Under the pieces are notes generated by a model that did not search any database, was not told the DNA's origin, and saw nothing but the letters and a program-made list of their open reading frames with translations. Below, piece after piece: positions 35,934-43,901 of a stretch of 64,000 bases of DNA (the stretch's first letter is position 1; each line of letters opens with the position of its first letter). Origin of the DNA: Alphaproteobacteria bacterium (GTDB lineage Bacteria > Pseudomonadota > Alphaproteobacteria > Puniceispirillales > Puniceispirillaceae); NCBI GenBank assembly GCA_016780775.1, contig JADHLI010000002.1:62001-126000 (forward strand), in the 5' to 3' direction. Both the position numbers and the translations under genes were made by a program.

Positions 35934-37916
35934 ATGGCAAACTCTCCCTCTTCAATGATGGCAAATGCTATTCGCGCGCTTGCAATGGATGCTGTTGAAG
36001 CAGCGAAATCTGGCCATCCGGGCATGCCTATGGGCATGGCAGATGCCGCCACTGTTTTATTCTCAAACCACTTAAAATTTGATGCCGAACATCCAGACTG
36101 GCCAGATAGAGACAGGTTTATTCTATCCGCTGGTCATGGCTCAATGCTGTTATATGCGCTGTTATATTTAACTGGCTATAAGGATACTAGCTTGGATGCG
36201 TTGCGCAATTTTCGCCAATTAGGTAGTGCAACCGCAGGCCATCCTGAATATGGTCACGCAGCTGGCATTGAGACTACCACTGGCCCACTAGGACAAGGCA
36301 TTGCCAATGCCGTAGGTATGGCGATGGCCGAGATGCATTTGCGCGCTAAGTTTGGCGAGGCGTTAGTAAGCCATCATACCTATGTAATCGCTGGAGATGG
36401 CTGTCTAATGGAAGGGATTAGCCATGAAGCCGCTTCTATGGCTGGGCATTTTGGGCTCGGCAATATGATTGTGCTGTTTGACGATAATGGCATTTCCATT
36501 GATGGCAAGACAGAGCTGACTGTATCTGACGATATCAGCGCGCGTTTCACTGCTTATGGCTGGCAGGTTCTAGATTGTGACGGCCATGATATGCGCGATG
36601 TAGACAACGCCATTACAGCTGCTAAGGCGGATACAGCAAAACCTAGCCTTATCCGTTGCAAAACAGTTATCGGTAAAGGTGCGCCAACCGTGTCTGGTAC
36701 CTCCAAAGTGCATGGCGCGCCGCTGGGCGCAGAGGAGATCGCTGGCACAAGAGAAGCGATAGGCTGGAGCCACGCGCCATTTGAAATTCCAGAAGATATC
36801 TTGAACAGCTGGCGGGCTGCCGGGCGTCGCGGCCAGCAGGCACGCAATGACTGGACACAAAGACTGGAAACAGCCAGTGAAAAAGAAGCGTTTTCAGCCG
36901 CCTTATCTGGGGATATTTCTGGTGCAGCAGCAACAGCTATTCAGAAGATGAAAGCAGAGCTCGCAGTAAACCCGCAAAAAGTGGCCAGCCGTGTTGCTAG
37001 CCAAAAGACTATCGAGGCATTGGTTGCAGAAACAGATTTGTTATTTGGCGGCTCTGCTGACCTTACTGGCTCCAACAACACCAAAGCTGCCGACCAGAAT
37101 ATTTTCTCGAGCCAGAATCCGGCTGGGCATTATATCCATTATGGGGTGCGCGAACATGGTATGGCTGCCGCAATGAACGGTATTGCCCTGCATGGCGGGG
37201 TGGTGCCTTATGGCGGCACTTTCCTAGTCTTCACTGATTATTGCCGCCCGTCTATCCGGCTATCTGCCCTGATGGAACAGCGTGCTATTTATGTGATGAC
37301 GCACGATTCCATTGGGCTAGGTGAGGATGGGCCAACCCATCAGCCAGTTGAACATTTTGCAGCCCTGCGAGCCATACCGAATTTAAATTTGTTCCGCCCT
37401 TGCGATATTGTAGAAACAGCAGAAGCATGGCAGATTGGCTTGGAGACGCACACTACCCCCTCTATCCTAGCGCTCAGCCGTCAAGGCTTACCACAATTTC
37501 GTGTTGGTGATGACATTAAAGAAAATAAATCCATGCGCGGAGGCTATGTGCTACGCGAAGCAAGTGCCGCAGCAGAAATCGTGCTGATGGCAACCGGCTC
37601 TGAGGTCATGATAGCTGAAGAAGCCCGCCAGCAATTAGAAGCTAGCGGACATCCAACACGTCTAGTCTCTGTGCCTTGTATGGATATTTTATTGAACCAA
37701 GATGCCGATTACCGTGCCAGCTTGCTTGCAGGTGCAAAATCTGTCGTGGTAGTGGAAGCTGGCATTGAAATGGGCTGGGCAAGTGTTGCTGGACCTGATT
37801 TCAGCTTTATTGGGATGCGCGGTTTTGGGGCCTCTGCCCCGGCAGGCGATCTGTTCCAGCATTTTGGTATTACAGCAGAAGCTGTTACAAAGGCCGCATT
37901 AGCAAAGCTCAATTAG
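35934..37916 (+). CDS. tkt: Transketolase
   Basis: Transketolase moves two-carbon units between sugar phosphates with thiamine diphosphate in the non-oxidative pentose phosphate pathway. The 660-aa protein has AAKSGHPGMPMGMADAATVLF at the start. The diphosphate-binding motif is GDGCLMEGISHEAASMAG through DDNGISIDG. The pyrimidine domain has REHGMAAAMNGIALHGG, FTDYCRPSIRLSALM and HDSIGLGEDGPTHQPVEH. The C-terminal domain carries ATGSEVMIAEEA. gap follows 84 bp downstream with an inverted repeat between them. The Shine-Dalgarno is weak (AGAAAGA). Confidence 0.97.
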   Translation: MANSPSSMMANAIRALAMDAVEAAKSGHPGMPMGMADAATVLFSNHLKFDAEHPDWPDRDRFILSAGHGSMLLYALLYLTGYKDTSLDALRNFRQLGSATAGHPEYGHAAGIETTTGPLGQGIANAVGMAMAEMHLRAKFGEALVSHHTYVIAGDGCLMEGISHEAASMAGHFGLGNMIVLFDDNGISIDGKTELTVSDDISARFTAYGWQVLDCDGHDMRDVDNAITAAKADTAKPSLIRCKTVIGKGAPTVSGTSKVHGAPLGAEEIAGTREAIGWSHAPFEIPEDILNSWRAAGRRGQQARNDWTQRLETASEKEAFSAALSGDISGAAATAIQKMKAELAVNPQKVASRVASQKTIEALVAETDLLFGGSADLTGSNNTKAADQNIFSSQNPAGHYIHYGVREHGMAAAMNGIALHGGVVPYGGTFLVFTDYCRPSIRLSALMEQRAIYVMTHDSIGLGEDGPTHQPVEHFAALRAIPNLNLFRPCDIVETAEAWQIGLETHTTPSILALSRQGLPQFRVGDDIKENKSMRGGYVLREASAAAEIVLMATGSEVMIAEEARQQLEASGHPTRLVSVPCMDILLNQDADYRASLLAGAKSVVVVEAGIEMGWASVAGPDFSFIGMRGFGASAPAGDLFQHFGITAEAVTKAALAKLN

Positions 37917-37921
37917 CACGC

Positions 37922-37973
37922 ATTAGGGGTGTCACTGCCCACAATTATTTTGTATAACAACGCGACCCCTAAT
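37922..37973 (+). promoter_or_regulatory. 9-bp inverted repeat between tkt and gap
   Basis: ATTAGGGGT (37922-37930) and ACCCCTAAT (37965-37973) are perfectly complementary across 34 nt that contain a smaller TTGT-ATA-ACAA hairpin. The element ends 27 bp before the gap start codon. It is followed by A-rich sequence, not a T-run, so it is not an intrinsic terminator on plus. It could be an operator for a dimeric regulator, an mRNA-processing site or a 5' UTR structure controlling gap. Confidence 0.5.
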
Positions 37974-38000
37974 TGAGGCAAAAAAAAGGAAGATATAGCC

Positions 38001-39008
38001 ATGAAAACGCGTGTTGCCATTAACGGATTTGGCCGCATTGGAAGACTGGTTTTGCGCGCGCTTGTTGAACAAAAGCGCGATGATATTGAAGTGGTATTGC
38101 TAAATTCACCGGGCGCTACAGAAGTGATGGCGCATCTGCTGGAGTTTGATTCAACGCATGGCAAATTCTCCTCGCCTATTAGTTTTGGTAACGACTGGAT
38201 GGATGTTGGCAGCGGTAAGATTAGTGTCAGCCATGAACGCGACCCTGCATTGCTAGCGCATAGCGCATTGAATGTAGATGTGGTGCTGGAATGCTCTGGA
38301 CATTTTAACAGCCGCGAGAAATCTTCAGCGCATCTGACCGCAGGGGCAAAAAAAGTGCTGATCTCAGCGCCTGCTTCTAATGCTGACTTTACTGTTGTCT
38401 ACGGCGTAAATCATCAGCATATGCAAAGCGACCATCTAATCATCTCGAACGCCTCTTGCACTACCAATTGCCTTGCGCCTATGGCGAAGGTGATGAACGA
38501 TACCTTTGGGCTTATCTCTGGCAATATGACAACTATCCATGCTTATACTGGTGATCAAAATATTCTGGATAATTCGCATAAAGACTTGCGCCGCGCGCGT
38601 TCTGGGGCGCGCTCAATTGTGCCAACAACTACGGGCGCTGCAAAGGCGGTTGGCCTTGTACTACCAGAGTTAGATGGCAAGTTAGATGGTTCTGCTGTGC
38701 GCGTGCCAACTGAAAATGTATCGGTTGTGGATTTGCATTTCTATTCAAAAAAAGAATGTGATCATGATAGCGTCAATGCCGCACTGAAAGCAGCAGCAGA
38801 CGGCCCTATGAAAGGGGTGATGCGCATTAACACCCTGCCTTTAGTATCTGTTGATTTCAACCATGACAGCCATTCTTGTGTTGCTGATTTAACACAAACA
38901 CAAGTGCAAGCAGATCGGTTTGTGCGCATTATGGGCTGGTATGACAATGAATGGGGTTTTGCCAATCGGATGCTGGACACTACCGCTCATATGGCTCAGC
39001 TTGGCTAG
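38001..39008 (+). CDS. gap: Glyceraldehyde-3-phosphate dehydrogenase, type I
   Basis: GAPDH interconverts glyceraldehyde-3-phosphate and 1,3-bisphosphoglycerate. The 335-aa protein has the NAD-binding VAINGFGRIGRLVLRAL, the active-site cysteine in SNASCTTNCLAP (about residue 153), TTIHAYTGDQNILD, and the C-terminal GWYDNEWGFANRM. The ATG has AAGGAAG upstream. Many relatives follow gap with pgk; here efp follows after 21 bp and pgk is absent from the window. Cofactor preference (NAD or NADP) cannot be settled by eye. Confidence 0.97.
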   Translation: MKTRVAINGFGRIGRLVLRALVEQKRDDIEVVLLNSPGATEVMAHLLEFDSTHGKFSSPISFGNDWMDVGSGKISVSHERDPALLAHSALNVDVVLECSGHFNSREKSSAHLTAGAKKVLISAPASNADFTVVYGVNHQHMQSDHLIISNASCTTNCLAPMAKVMNDTFGLISGNMTTIHAYTGDQNILDNSHKDLRRARSGARSIVPTTTGAAKAVGLVLPELDGKLDGSAVRVPTENVSVVDLHFYSKKECDHDSVNAALKAAADGPMKGVMRINTLPLVSVDFNHDSHSCVADLTQTQVQADRFVRIMGWYDNEWGFANRMLDTTAHMAQLG

Positions 39009-39029
39009 CCTAGATAAGGAATTTAAAAG

Positions 39030-39596
39030 ATGAAGTTAAACGGAAACGCTATTCGCCCAGGCAATGTTATCGAACATAAGTCACGCTTGTGGGTGGCGGT
39101 TAAAACCAGCCATGTGAAGCCTGGCAAGGGCGGGGCTTTTGCCCAGATTGAGCTGCGCGATATCCGCGATGGCACAAAGCTGAATGAACGCTTTCGTGCT
39201 ACAGAATCTGTTGAGCGGGTTATTCTGGATGAAGCAGAATGTACTTATCTATATGCGGAAGGGGATATGCATATCTTCATGCATGGCGAAACTTTCGAAC
39301 AATTCAGCATCGCAGAAGATATGATTGGCGAGACAGCTGTTTTTTTGCAAGATGGGATGAGTGTAACCTTGCAAAGCCACGAAGGTGAGCCTATTTCCAT
39401 CACGCTGCCAGAACAGGTAGTGCTGACAGTGGTCGAAGCAGATGCTGTCATTAAAGGCCAAACCGCCTCTTCTTCTTACAAGCCTGCGGTGGTTGATAAT
39501 GGCGAGCGTATCATGGTACCCCCGCATATTGAAGTTGGCACCCGCATTGTTGTGCGCACCGAAGACAAAACCTATCTCGAACGGGCAAAGGATTAA
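39030..39596 (+). CDS. efp: Translation elongation factor P
   Basis: EF-P rescues ribosomes stalled at polyproline. The 188-aa protein has its three beta-barrel domains: the N-terminal KOW-like domain with NAIRPGNVIEHKSRLWVAVK and the tip lysine in VKPGKGGAFAQIE, the central OB domain, and the C-terminal domain with VVDNGERIMVPPHIEVGTRI. The tip lysine suggests EpmA/EpmB-type or no modification; the enzymes are not in the window. AAGGAA precedes the ATG. suhB starts 6 bp after the stop. TolA, with twelve consecutive prolines, would be an obvious client. Confidence 0.96.
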   Translation: MKLNGNAIRPGNVIEHKSRLWVAVKTSHVKPGKGGAFAQIELRDIRDGTKLNERFRATESVERVILDEAECTYLYAEGDMHIFMHGETFEQFSIAEDMIGETAVFLQDGMSVTLQSHEGEPISITLPEQVVLTVVEADAVIKGQTASSSYKPAVVDNGERIMVPPHIEVGTRIVVRTEDKTYLERAKD

Positions 39597-39602
39597 CATA
39601 TC

Positions 39603-40424
39603 ATGGCTGGCCGTTCTGCACTGATAAATGTGATGTATAAAGCATCTGCGGCCGCATCGCGGCGTATGATGCGCGATTTTGGTGAGGTGGAAAACCTGCA
39701 AGTTACCCGCAAAGGGGCAGCAGATTTTGTCTCGCAGGCCGATATTGCGGCTGAACGCACCATTCAAGAAGAGCTGGAAAAAGCCCGTCCTGACTGGGGC
39801 TTTATTATGGAAGAAGCTGGTGAGGTCAAAGGCAGTGAAAGCGACGCGCCTTGCTGGATTATTGACCCTATAGATGGCACCACAAATTTTCTGCATGGTA
39901 TTCCGCATTTTGCCATTTCTATCGCTGTTCGGGATAAGGGCAAGATTATTGCTGGTTCTATTTATGACCCCTGCCGGCATGAGTTCTATTTTGCCGAAGC
40001 AGGCAAAGGCGCGTATTTAAACGATAGGCGTATTCGGGTATCTGGTCGGCGCAGCATGGCAGATTGCCTATTTGCAACGGGCATTCCTTTTCTGGGACGC
40101 GGCTCTGCTGAGACAGATGCTAAGTTCTTGCGGGAATTGAATGCGGTAATGCAAGCCTCCTCTGGCGTGCGCCGGTTTGGTGCGGCGGCGCTAGATCTCG
40201 CTTTTGTGGCCGCAGGCCGCTATGACGGGTTCTGGGAGCGTGGCCTGAGCGTGTGGGATATCGCTGCTGGTATTTTGCTAGTGCGTGAAGCTGGAGGGCT
40301 GGTATCTGATTTTTCATCGCGTGACAAAGCACTAGAAAGCGGTGATATTGTTGCCTGTAATGGGTCAATGCATGCTAGCTTATTGAAAACCTTGCGCGGT
40401 GCGAACAACAGCGTAAAGGCCTGA
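39603..40424 (+). CDS. suhB: Inositol-1-monophosphatase family protein (SuhB)
   Basis: SuhB hydrolyses inositol-1-phosphate and, in E. coli, also joins the rRNA antitermination complex. The 273-aa protein has the Mg-dependent phosphatase signature WIIDPIDGTTNFLHGIPHFAISIAV, the preceding glutamates (FIMEEAGEV), and the C-terminal motif WDIAAGILLVREAGG. It also contains RRFGAAALDLAFVAAGRYDGFWE. AAGGA lies ten bases upstream of the ATG, 6 bp after efp, so efp-suhB is an operon. Confidence 0.94.
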   Translation: MAGRSALINVMYKASAAASRRMMRDFGEVENLQVTRKGAADFVSQADIAAERTIQEELEKARPDWGFIMEEAGEVKGSESDAPCWIIDPIDGTTNFLHGIPHFAISIAVRDKGKIIAGSIYDPCRHEFYFAEAGKGAYLNDRRIRVSGRRSMADCLFATGIPFLGRGSAETDAKFLRELNAVMQASSGVRRFGAAALDLAFVAAGRYDGFWERGLSVWDIAAGILLVREAGGLVSDFSSRDKALESGDIVACNGSMHASLLKTLRGANNSVKA

Positions 40425-40567
40425 AGTTTTTTCATCAAGAAGGCATAAAGCTGCTGCAAATCGCGCGCAAAACATGCCCTTATTGTGTTTTGTTGCCCTT
40501 CATAGTCTTGCCATGATTGGCTGGCATGTTTTAGCATCACAAGTATTAGCCTCAGATGAAAGGCAAG

Positions 40568-41623
40568 ATGGACATGAAATCGCGTATGACAGACCCCCGT
40601 ACCTATCTTATTCGGATGGGAATAATTCTGGCAATTACCGCTGCAATTATCGCTCTATTATGGTCTCAGCTAGCCAGCGCCTTTGCCGGCAATATTGCTC
40701 TGAATAGTGTTATTGTGGCTACTGCGCTCATTGGCGTAGCCTTTATTTTTCGCCAGACCCTGCGATTAGTGCCAGAAGCCAAATGGCTATCTCAAATTCA
40801 AAAAACCAGCAGGATAAACCCCGCTGCTCAACGCCCAATATTGCTCGCAACTGTTTATGCCATGCTTTCTGATGCGAGCGAAGATAGGCATTTATCTGCC
40901 CTATCGCTTCGATCCGTTTTGGATGGGGTAGCTGCGCGCCTTGATGAGGGACGGGAGATTTCGCGCTATTTCATCGGCTTGCTTGTATTTTTAGGATTGC
41001 TAGGTACCTTTTGGGGATTATTGCAAACCATTGGTTCTGTCAGCACAGTCGTTAGCGGGCTGGATATTAGTAGCCTAAATTTTGAACAAATAATGCAGCA
41101 ATTGCGCACTGGACTTGAAGCACCGTTAGATGGCATGGCAACCGCCTTTTCATCCTCCTTGTTTGGACTTGGTGCTAGTCTGGTTATCGGCTTTCTTGAT
41201 CTGCAGCTTGGCCAAGCAATGGGACGCTTTTTTAATGAGGTAGAAGATTGGCTGTCTGCTTTTGCGCGCTATGGTGATGCTGGCTCTGGTAATATGCCTG
41301 CTGGCCAGCAAGCCCTTGCCCATGGGCTGAGCGAGGAAGGTGCAAGAGCAATGATAACCCTAGCAGAGGCGATAAAAGATGCAGAAGCAGACCGCAGCAA
41401 CCAGCTACAACAGATTGTGCAGATGAATGCCCAGCTTTCCATGCTGAATGAGCAGATGGCAGATGATAAACGCACACGGGACATGCTGGCGCTCTTAAAT
41501 GCCAGAATTGAGCAGCTAACCGATGCGCTCGCCCAGCAATCCGAGCGCCACCAGCATAGCATGTCAACTGAATTGCGGGCTTTATCTGCGGCCATTACTA
41601 ATCTGGCTAATAAAAAAGGCTAA
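40568..41623 (+). CDS. MotA/TolQ/ExbB-like proton-channel protein, non-flagellar
   Basis: An inner-membrane protein of about 351 aa with two N-terminal helices (ILAITAAIIALLWSQLASAFA and SVIVATALIGVAFIF). A cytoplasmic loop follows, then the MotA/ExbB core helices (YFIGLLVFLGLLGTFWGLLQTI and GLEAPLDGMATAFSSSLFGLGASLVIGFL). The C-terminal ninety residues are a predicted coiled coil (NQLQQIVQMNAQLSMLNEQM ... IEQLTDALAQQSERHQ). It is distinct from TolQ in this window. The start could be 40556, 40568 or 40574; AAGG precedes the latter two. With the OmpA/MotB-like gene 72 bp downstream it probably forms a proton-driven complex. No flagellar genes are nearby. Confidence 0.82.
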   Translation: MDMKSRMTDPRTYLIRMGIILAITAAIIALLWSQLASAFAGNIALNSVIVATALIGVAFIFRQTLRLVPEAKWLSQIQKTSRINPAAQRPILLATVYAMLSDASEDRHLSALSLRSVLDGVAARLDEGREISRYFIGLLVFLGLLGTFWGLLQTIGSVSTVVSGLDISSLNFEQIMQQLRTGLEAPLDGMATAFSSSLFGLGASLVIGFLDLQLGQAMGRFFNEVEDWLSAFARYGDAGSGNMPAGQQALAHGLSEEGARAMITLAEAIKDAEADRSNQLQQIVQMNAQLSMLNEQMADDKRTRDMLALLNARIEQLTDALAQQSERHQHSMSTELRALSAAITNLANKKG

Positions 41624-41695
41624 TAGAAATTGGGCTGCACCGTATTGAGATAAACCAGATAGGCTAAAACTAGTCAGAATATAAAGGCAGATTTT

Positions 41696-42853
41696 ATGGC
41701 ACTTTCCCGTCTTGGCACCCGCAACAGACCTGGCGATTTTACTTGGCCTGGTTTTGTAGATGCGTTGGCCAGCTTGCTGATGGTATTTGTCTTTGTGCTG
41801 ATGGTATTTGTTCTTATCCAAGCCAATTTGGCTTATCGTCTGTCTGGCCAAGATGCAAGCTTATCTGCGCTACGCCAAGAGTTAGCGCAATTAGGCGAGC
41901 TTTTATCACTAGAGCGCGAAGCCAGCTCAGTTTTATCGGCTGACCTAGCTAGAACCAGCGCTCAGCTTGCGATTGCAGAAGAGCAAAATATCAGCCTAAC
42001 CTCTCAGCTAGAAACACTTAGCCAGCAATTTGCAAGCGAGAGCAATAAATCACAAGAATTGCAACGAGACCTAGACGCTGAAAAAGCTACACTAGCTGAT
42101 TTACAGCGCCAAAGCAGCACACGTATAAAAGCCTTTGAAGCGCAAATAACTGAGACAAGCCAGCGCCTTTCTACGCAGACAAAAGCCTTGTCAGAGCAAA
42201 CCAGAAAAGCAGGTGAGGCCACCATGGAAGTGGAGCGCCTAACTTTGGCTATGGAGTCTCTGCGCTCAGAGCTATCACGCATTCGCAGCCTTCTGGCTGA
42301 GCGCGAAAAACAAGCTGAAGAAGATAAAATCGCTATTGCTAATCTAGGCAAGGCTCTGAACAATGCGTTGGCTAACAAGGTACAAGAGCTGCGCCGATTC
42401 CGTTCAGAATTTTTTGGCCGCCTACGCAATGTGTTAGAAGGGCGTAGTGATGTTAAGGTGGTTGGTGACCGCTTTGTATTCCAATCCGAAGTGCTGTTTG
42501 ATGCAGGCCGCGCCAGCATTGGCGGCGAAGGCCAAGCACAGCTTGCACAAATCGCTATGGCGCTAACAGAAATAATCGATCAGATACCAGAAGATATTCC
42601 GTGGATATTGCAGATTGATGGGCATACTGACGATGTGCCTGTTAGCGGCATTTACGATGATAATTGGGATCTCTCAACCGAACGCGCCTTGTCTGTCGTA
42701 CGCTTTATGATCAAAAACGGGGTGCCAGCTTCACGCCTTGCCGCCTCTGGCTATGGTGAATTTCAGCCCATTGCAACAGGTAACACAGATGCAGACAGGC
42801 AAAAAAATAGACGTATTGAATTAAAACTTACCCAGCGCGTTCAGTCAGAGTAA
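41696..42853 (+). CDS. OmpA/MotB-like protein with one membrane helix and long coiled coil
   Basis: This 385-aa protein has an N-terminal cytoplasmic tail and a membrane helix (ASLLMVFVFVLMVFVLIQANL) containing a 21-bp internal duplication. A long coiled coil follows (about residues 55-235). The C-terminal OmpA domain has FQSEVLFDAGRASIGGEGQ, IDGHTDDVPVSG, STERALSVVRFMIKNGV and GEFQPIATGNTDADRQKNRRIEL, which bind peptidoglycan. A conserved Asp just before the helix (FVDALASLLM) matches the proton-carrying Asp of MotB and TolR. It pairs with the MotA-like gene upstream. Confidence 0.85.
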   Translation: MALSRLGTRNRPGDFTWPGFVDALASLLMVFVFVLMVFVLIQANLAYRLSGQDASLSALRQELAQLGELLSLEREASSVLSADLARTSAQLAIAEEQNISLTSQLETLSQQFASESNKSQELQRDLDAEKATLADLQRQSSTRIKAFEAQITETSQRLSTQTKALSEQTRKAGEATMEVERLTLAMESLRSELSRIRSLLAEREKQAEEDKIAIANLGKALNNALANKVQELRRFRSEFFGRLRNVLEGRSDVKVVGDRFVFQSEVLFDAGRASIGGEGQAQLAQIAMALTEIIDQIPEDIPWILQIDGHTDDVPVSGIYDDNWDLSTERALSVVRFMIKNGVPASRLAASGYGEFQPIATGNTDADRQKNRRIELKLTQRVQSE

Positions 42854-42938
42854 AGCCAGCCTAAGCTCTGCTTGACCCAAAAGGTTAACCCTCTTCATCC
42901 TATCCTTTTGAATAGTCAATTCAGAAGGTTTCCCCCCG

Positions 42939-43838
42939 ATGAAAGCTGGTCCGTTTTTACGTATCTTGCCTCCCTTAATATTTGCTATTTCACCACCGGC
43001 GAGCGCAGCAGAAATTTCTTTTGACTTCAACCAAACAGGTGTCCACATACAGGCAAACCCACTGCAAAAGTTGGAGAGTTTTGCGGGTAGAGCATCTAAT
43101 CACTATTATCAAATATTGGATGAAAACGCCGTTTCATCTTCTCTCCAACCCCGAGAGGAAGAGGCCGCAAACACCTCAAAAGAACCAGAGCAGGCTATTA
43201 TTTCACAAGGCCCGATACTAGTGCGCCCTTCAAAAGCCTCACTGCCGCCTAACGCTCTGCTCTTTTCTGCGCTTAGGCTTAATATGAAAACAGGCATTCT
43301 TCGTCTGTCGATGAGTGATGGGAAAGTTTCAGGCTTTGATGACGCAAGTCCCCTAACCGAAATCAGGAAGGATGATACATATTATAGTTTCTTTATAAAA
43401 GCACCCTATGCATCAGACTATATTATGAATGCTGGACAATTTAGCTGGCCTGTAAGTCTGGATATAATTGCCATTGATGGGAGCAAAAAACTAATAGAGA
43501 CAAGCGGGGCGTCTGCGCTCGCACGCCTCGATAGTCTAGAAGGACAGTTGCCGCTAACAGGTCAAGTGCAAACACTTACAGGAGAACAAGCCAGCCTGCA
43601 TTTGGCTAGCCAACTGACAAGCGATAATGCGGCTCGGCCAAAAGCTATTGCGCCAATATTATCTTTGAGGGTGCATGGCACAGAATATCGTTCTCTGGCT
43701 AGGCTTTCGATTATCTTACTGGGAAATGAACAAAGCGATATTGCTGGCCAGTTTGATAATTTTCGAGATGATTATCGTGCAGAAGATAGCCCGAAGATAG
43801 CCGGCCAGTTCAATAGTGCTTCAGAAATAGATAAATAG
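42939..43838 (+). CDS. Hypothetical secreted protein
   Basis: I do not recognise this 299-aa protein. It starts with a signal peptide (FLRILPPLIFAISPPASAAE, cleavage after SAA). The mature part has no membrane helix and looks mainly beta-stranded and polar. Segments include LFSALRLNMKTGILRLSMSDGK and a C-terminal repeat of IAGQF. AGAAGG lies ten bases before the ATG. It is 85 bp downstream of the MotB-like gene on the same strand, so it may be a periplasmic partner of that motor-like pair. The next gene is convergent. Confidence 0.72.
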   Translation: MKAGPFLRILPPLIFAISPPASAAEISFDFNQTGVHIQANPLQKLESFAGRASNHYYQILDENAVSSSLQPREEEAANTSKEPEQAIISQGPILVRPSKASLPPNALLFSALRLNMKTGILRLSMSDGKVSGFDDASPLTEIRKDDTYYSFFIKAPYASDYIMNAGQFSWPVSLDIIAIDGSKKLIETSGASALARLDSLEGQLPLTGQVQTLTGEQASLHLASQLTSDNAARPKAIAPILSLRVHGTEYRSLARLSIILLGNEQSDIAGQFDNFRDDYRAEDSPKIAGQFNSASEIDK

Positions 43839-43901
43839 CCCTAAGATGGATTACCTAAACCCGATTTCATCTCAAATCCTAGTTTACCCAAAATCCAATT
43901 T

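Noticed and set aside
40568-42853. Zorya (ZorA/ZorB) anti-phage system
   Set aside because: Only the MotA/MotB-like pair is present; ZorC, ZorD or ZorE-like genes are absent, and the tail of the MotA-like protein is short. Neighbours are housekeeping genes.
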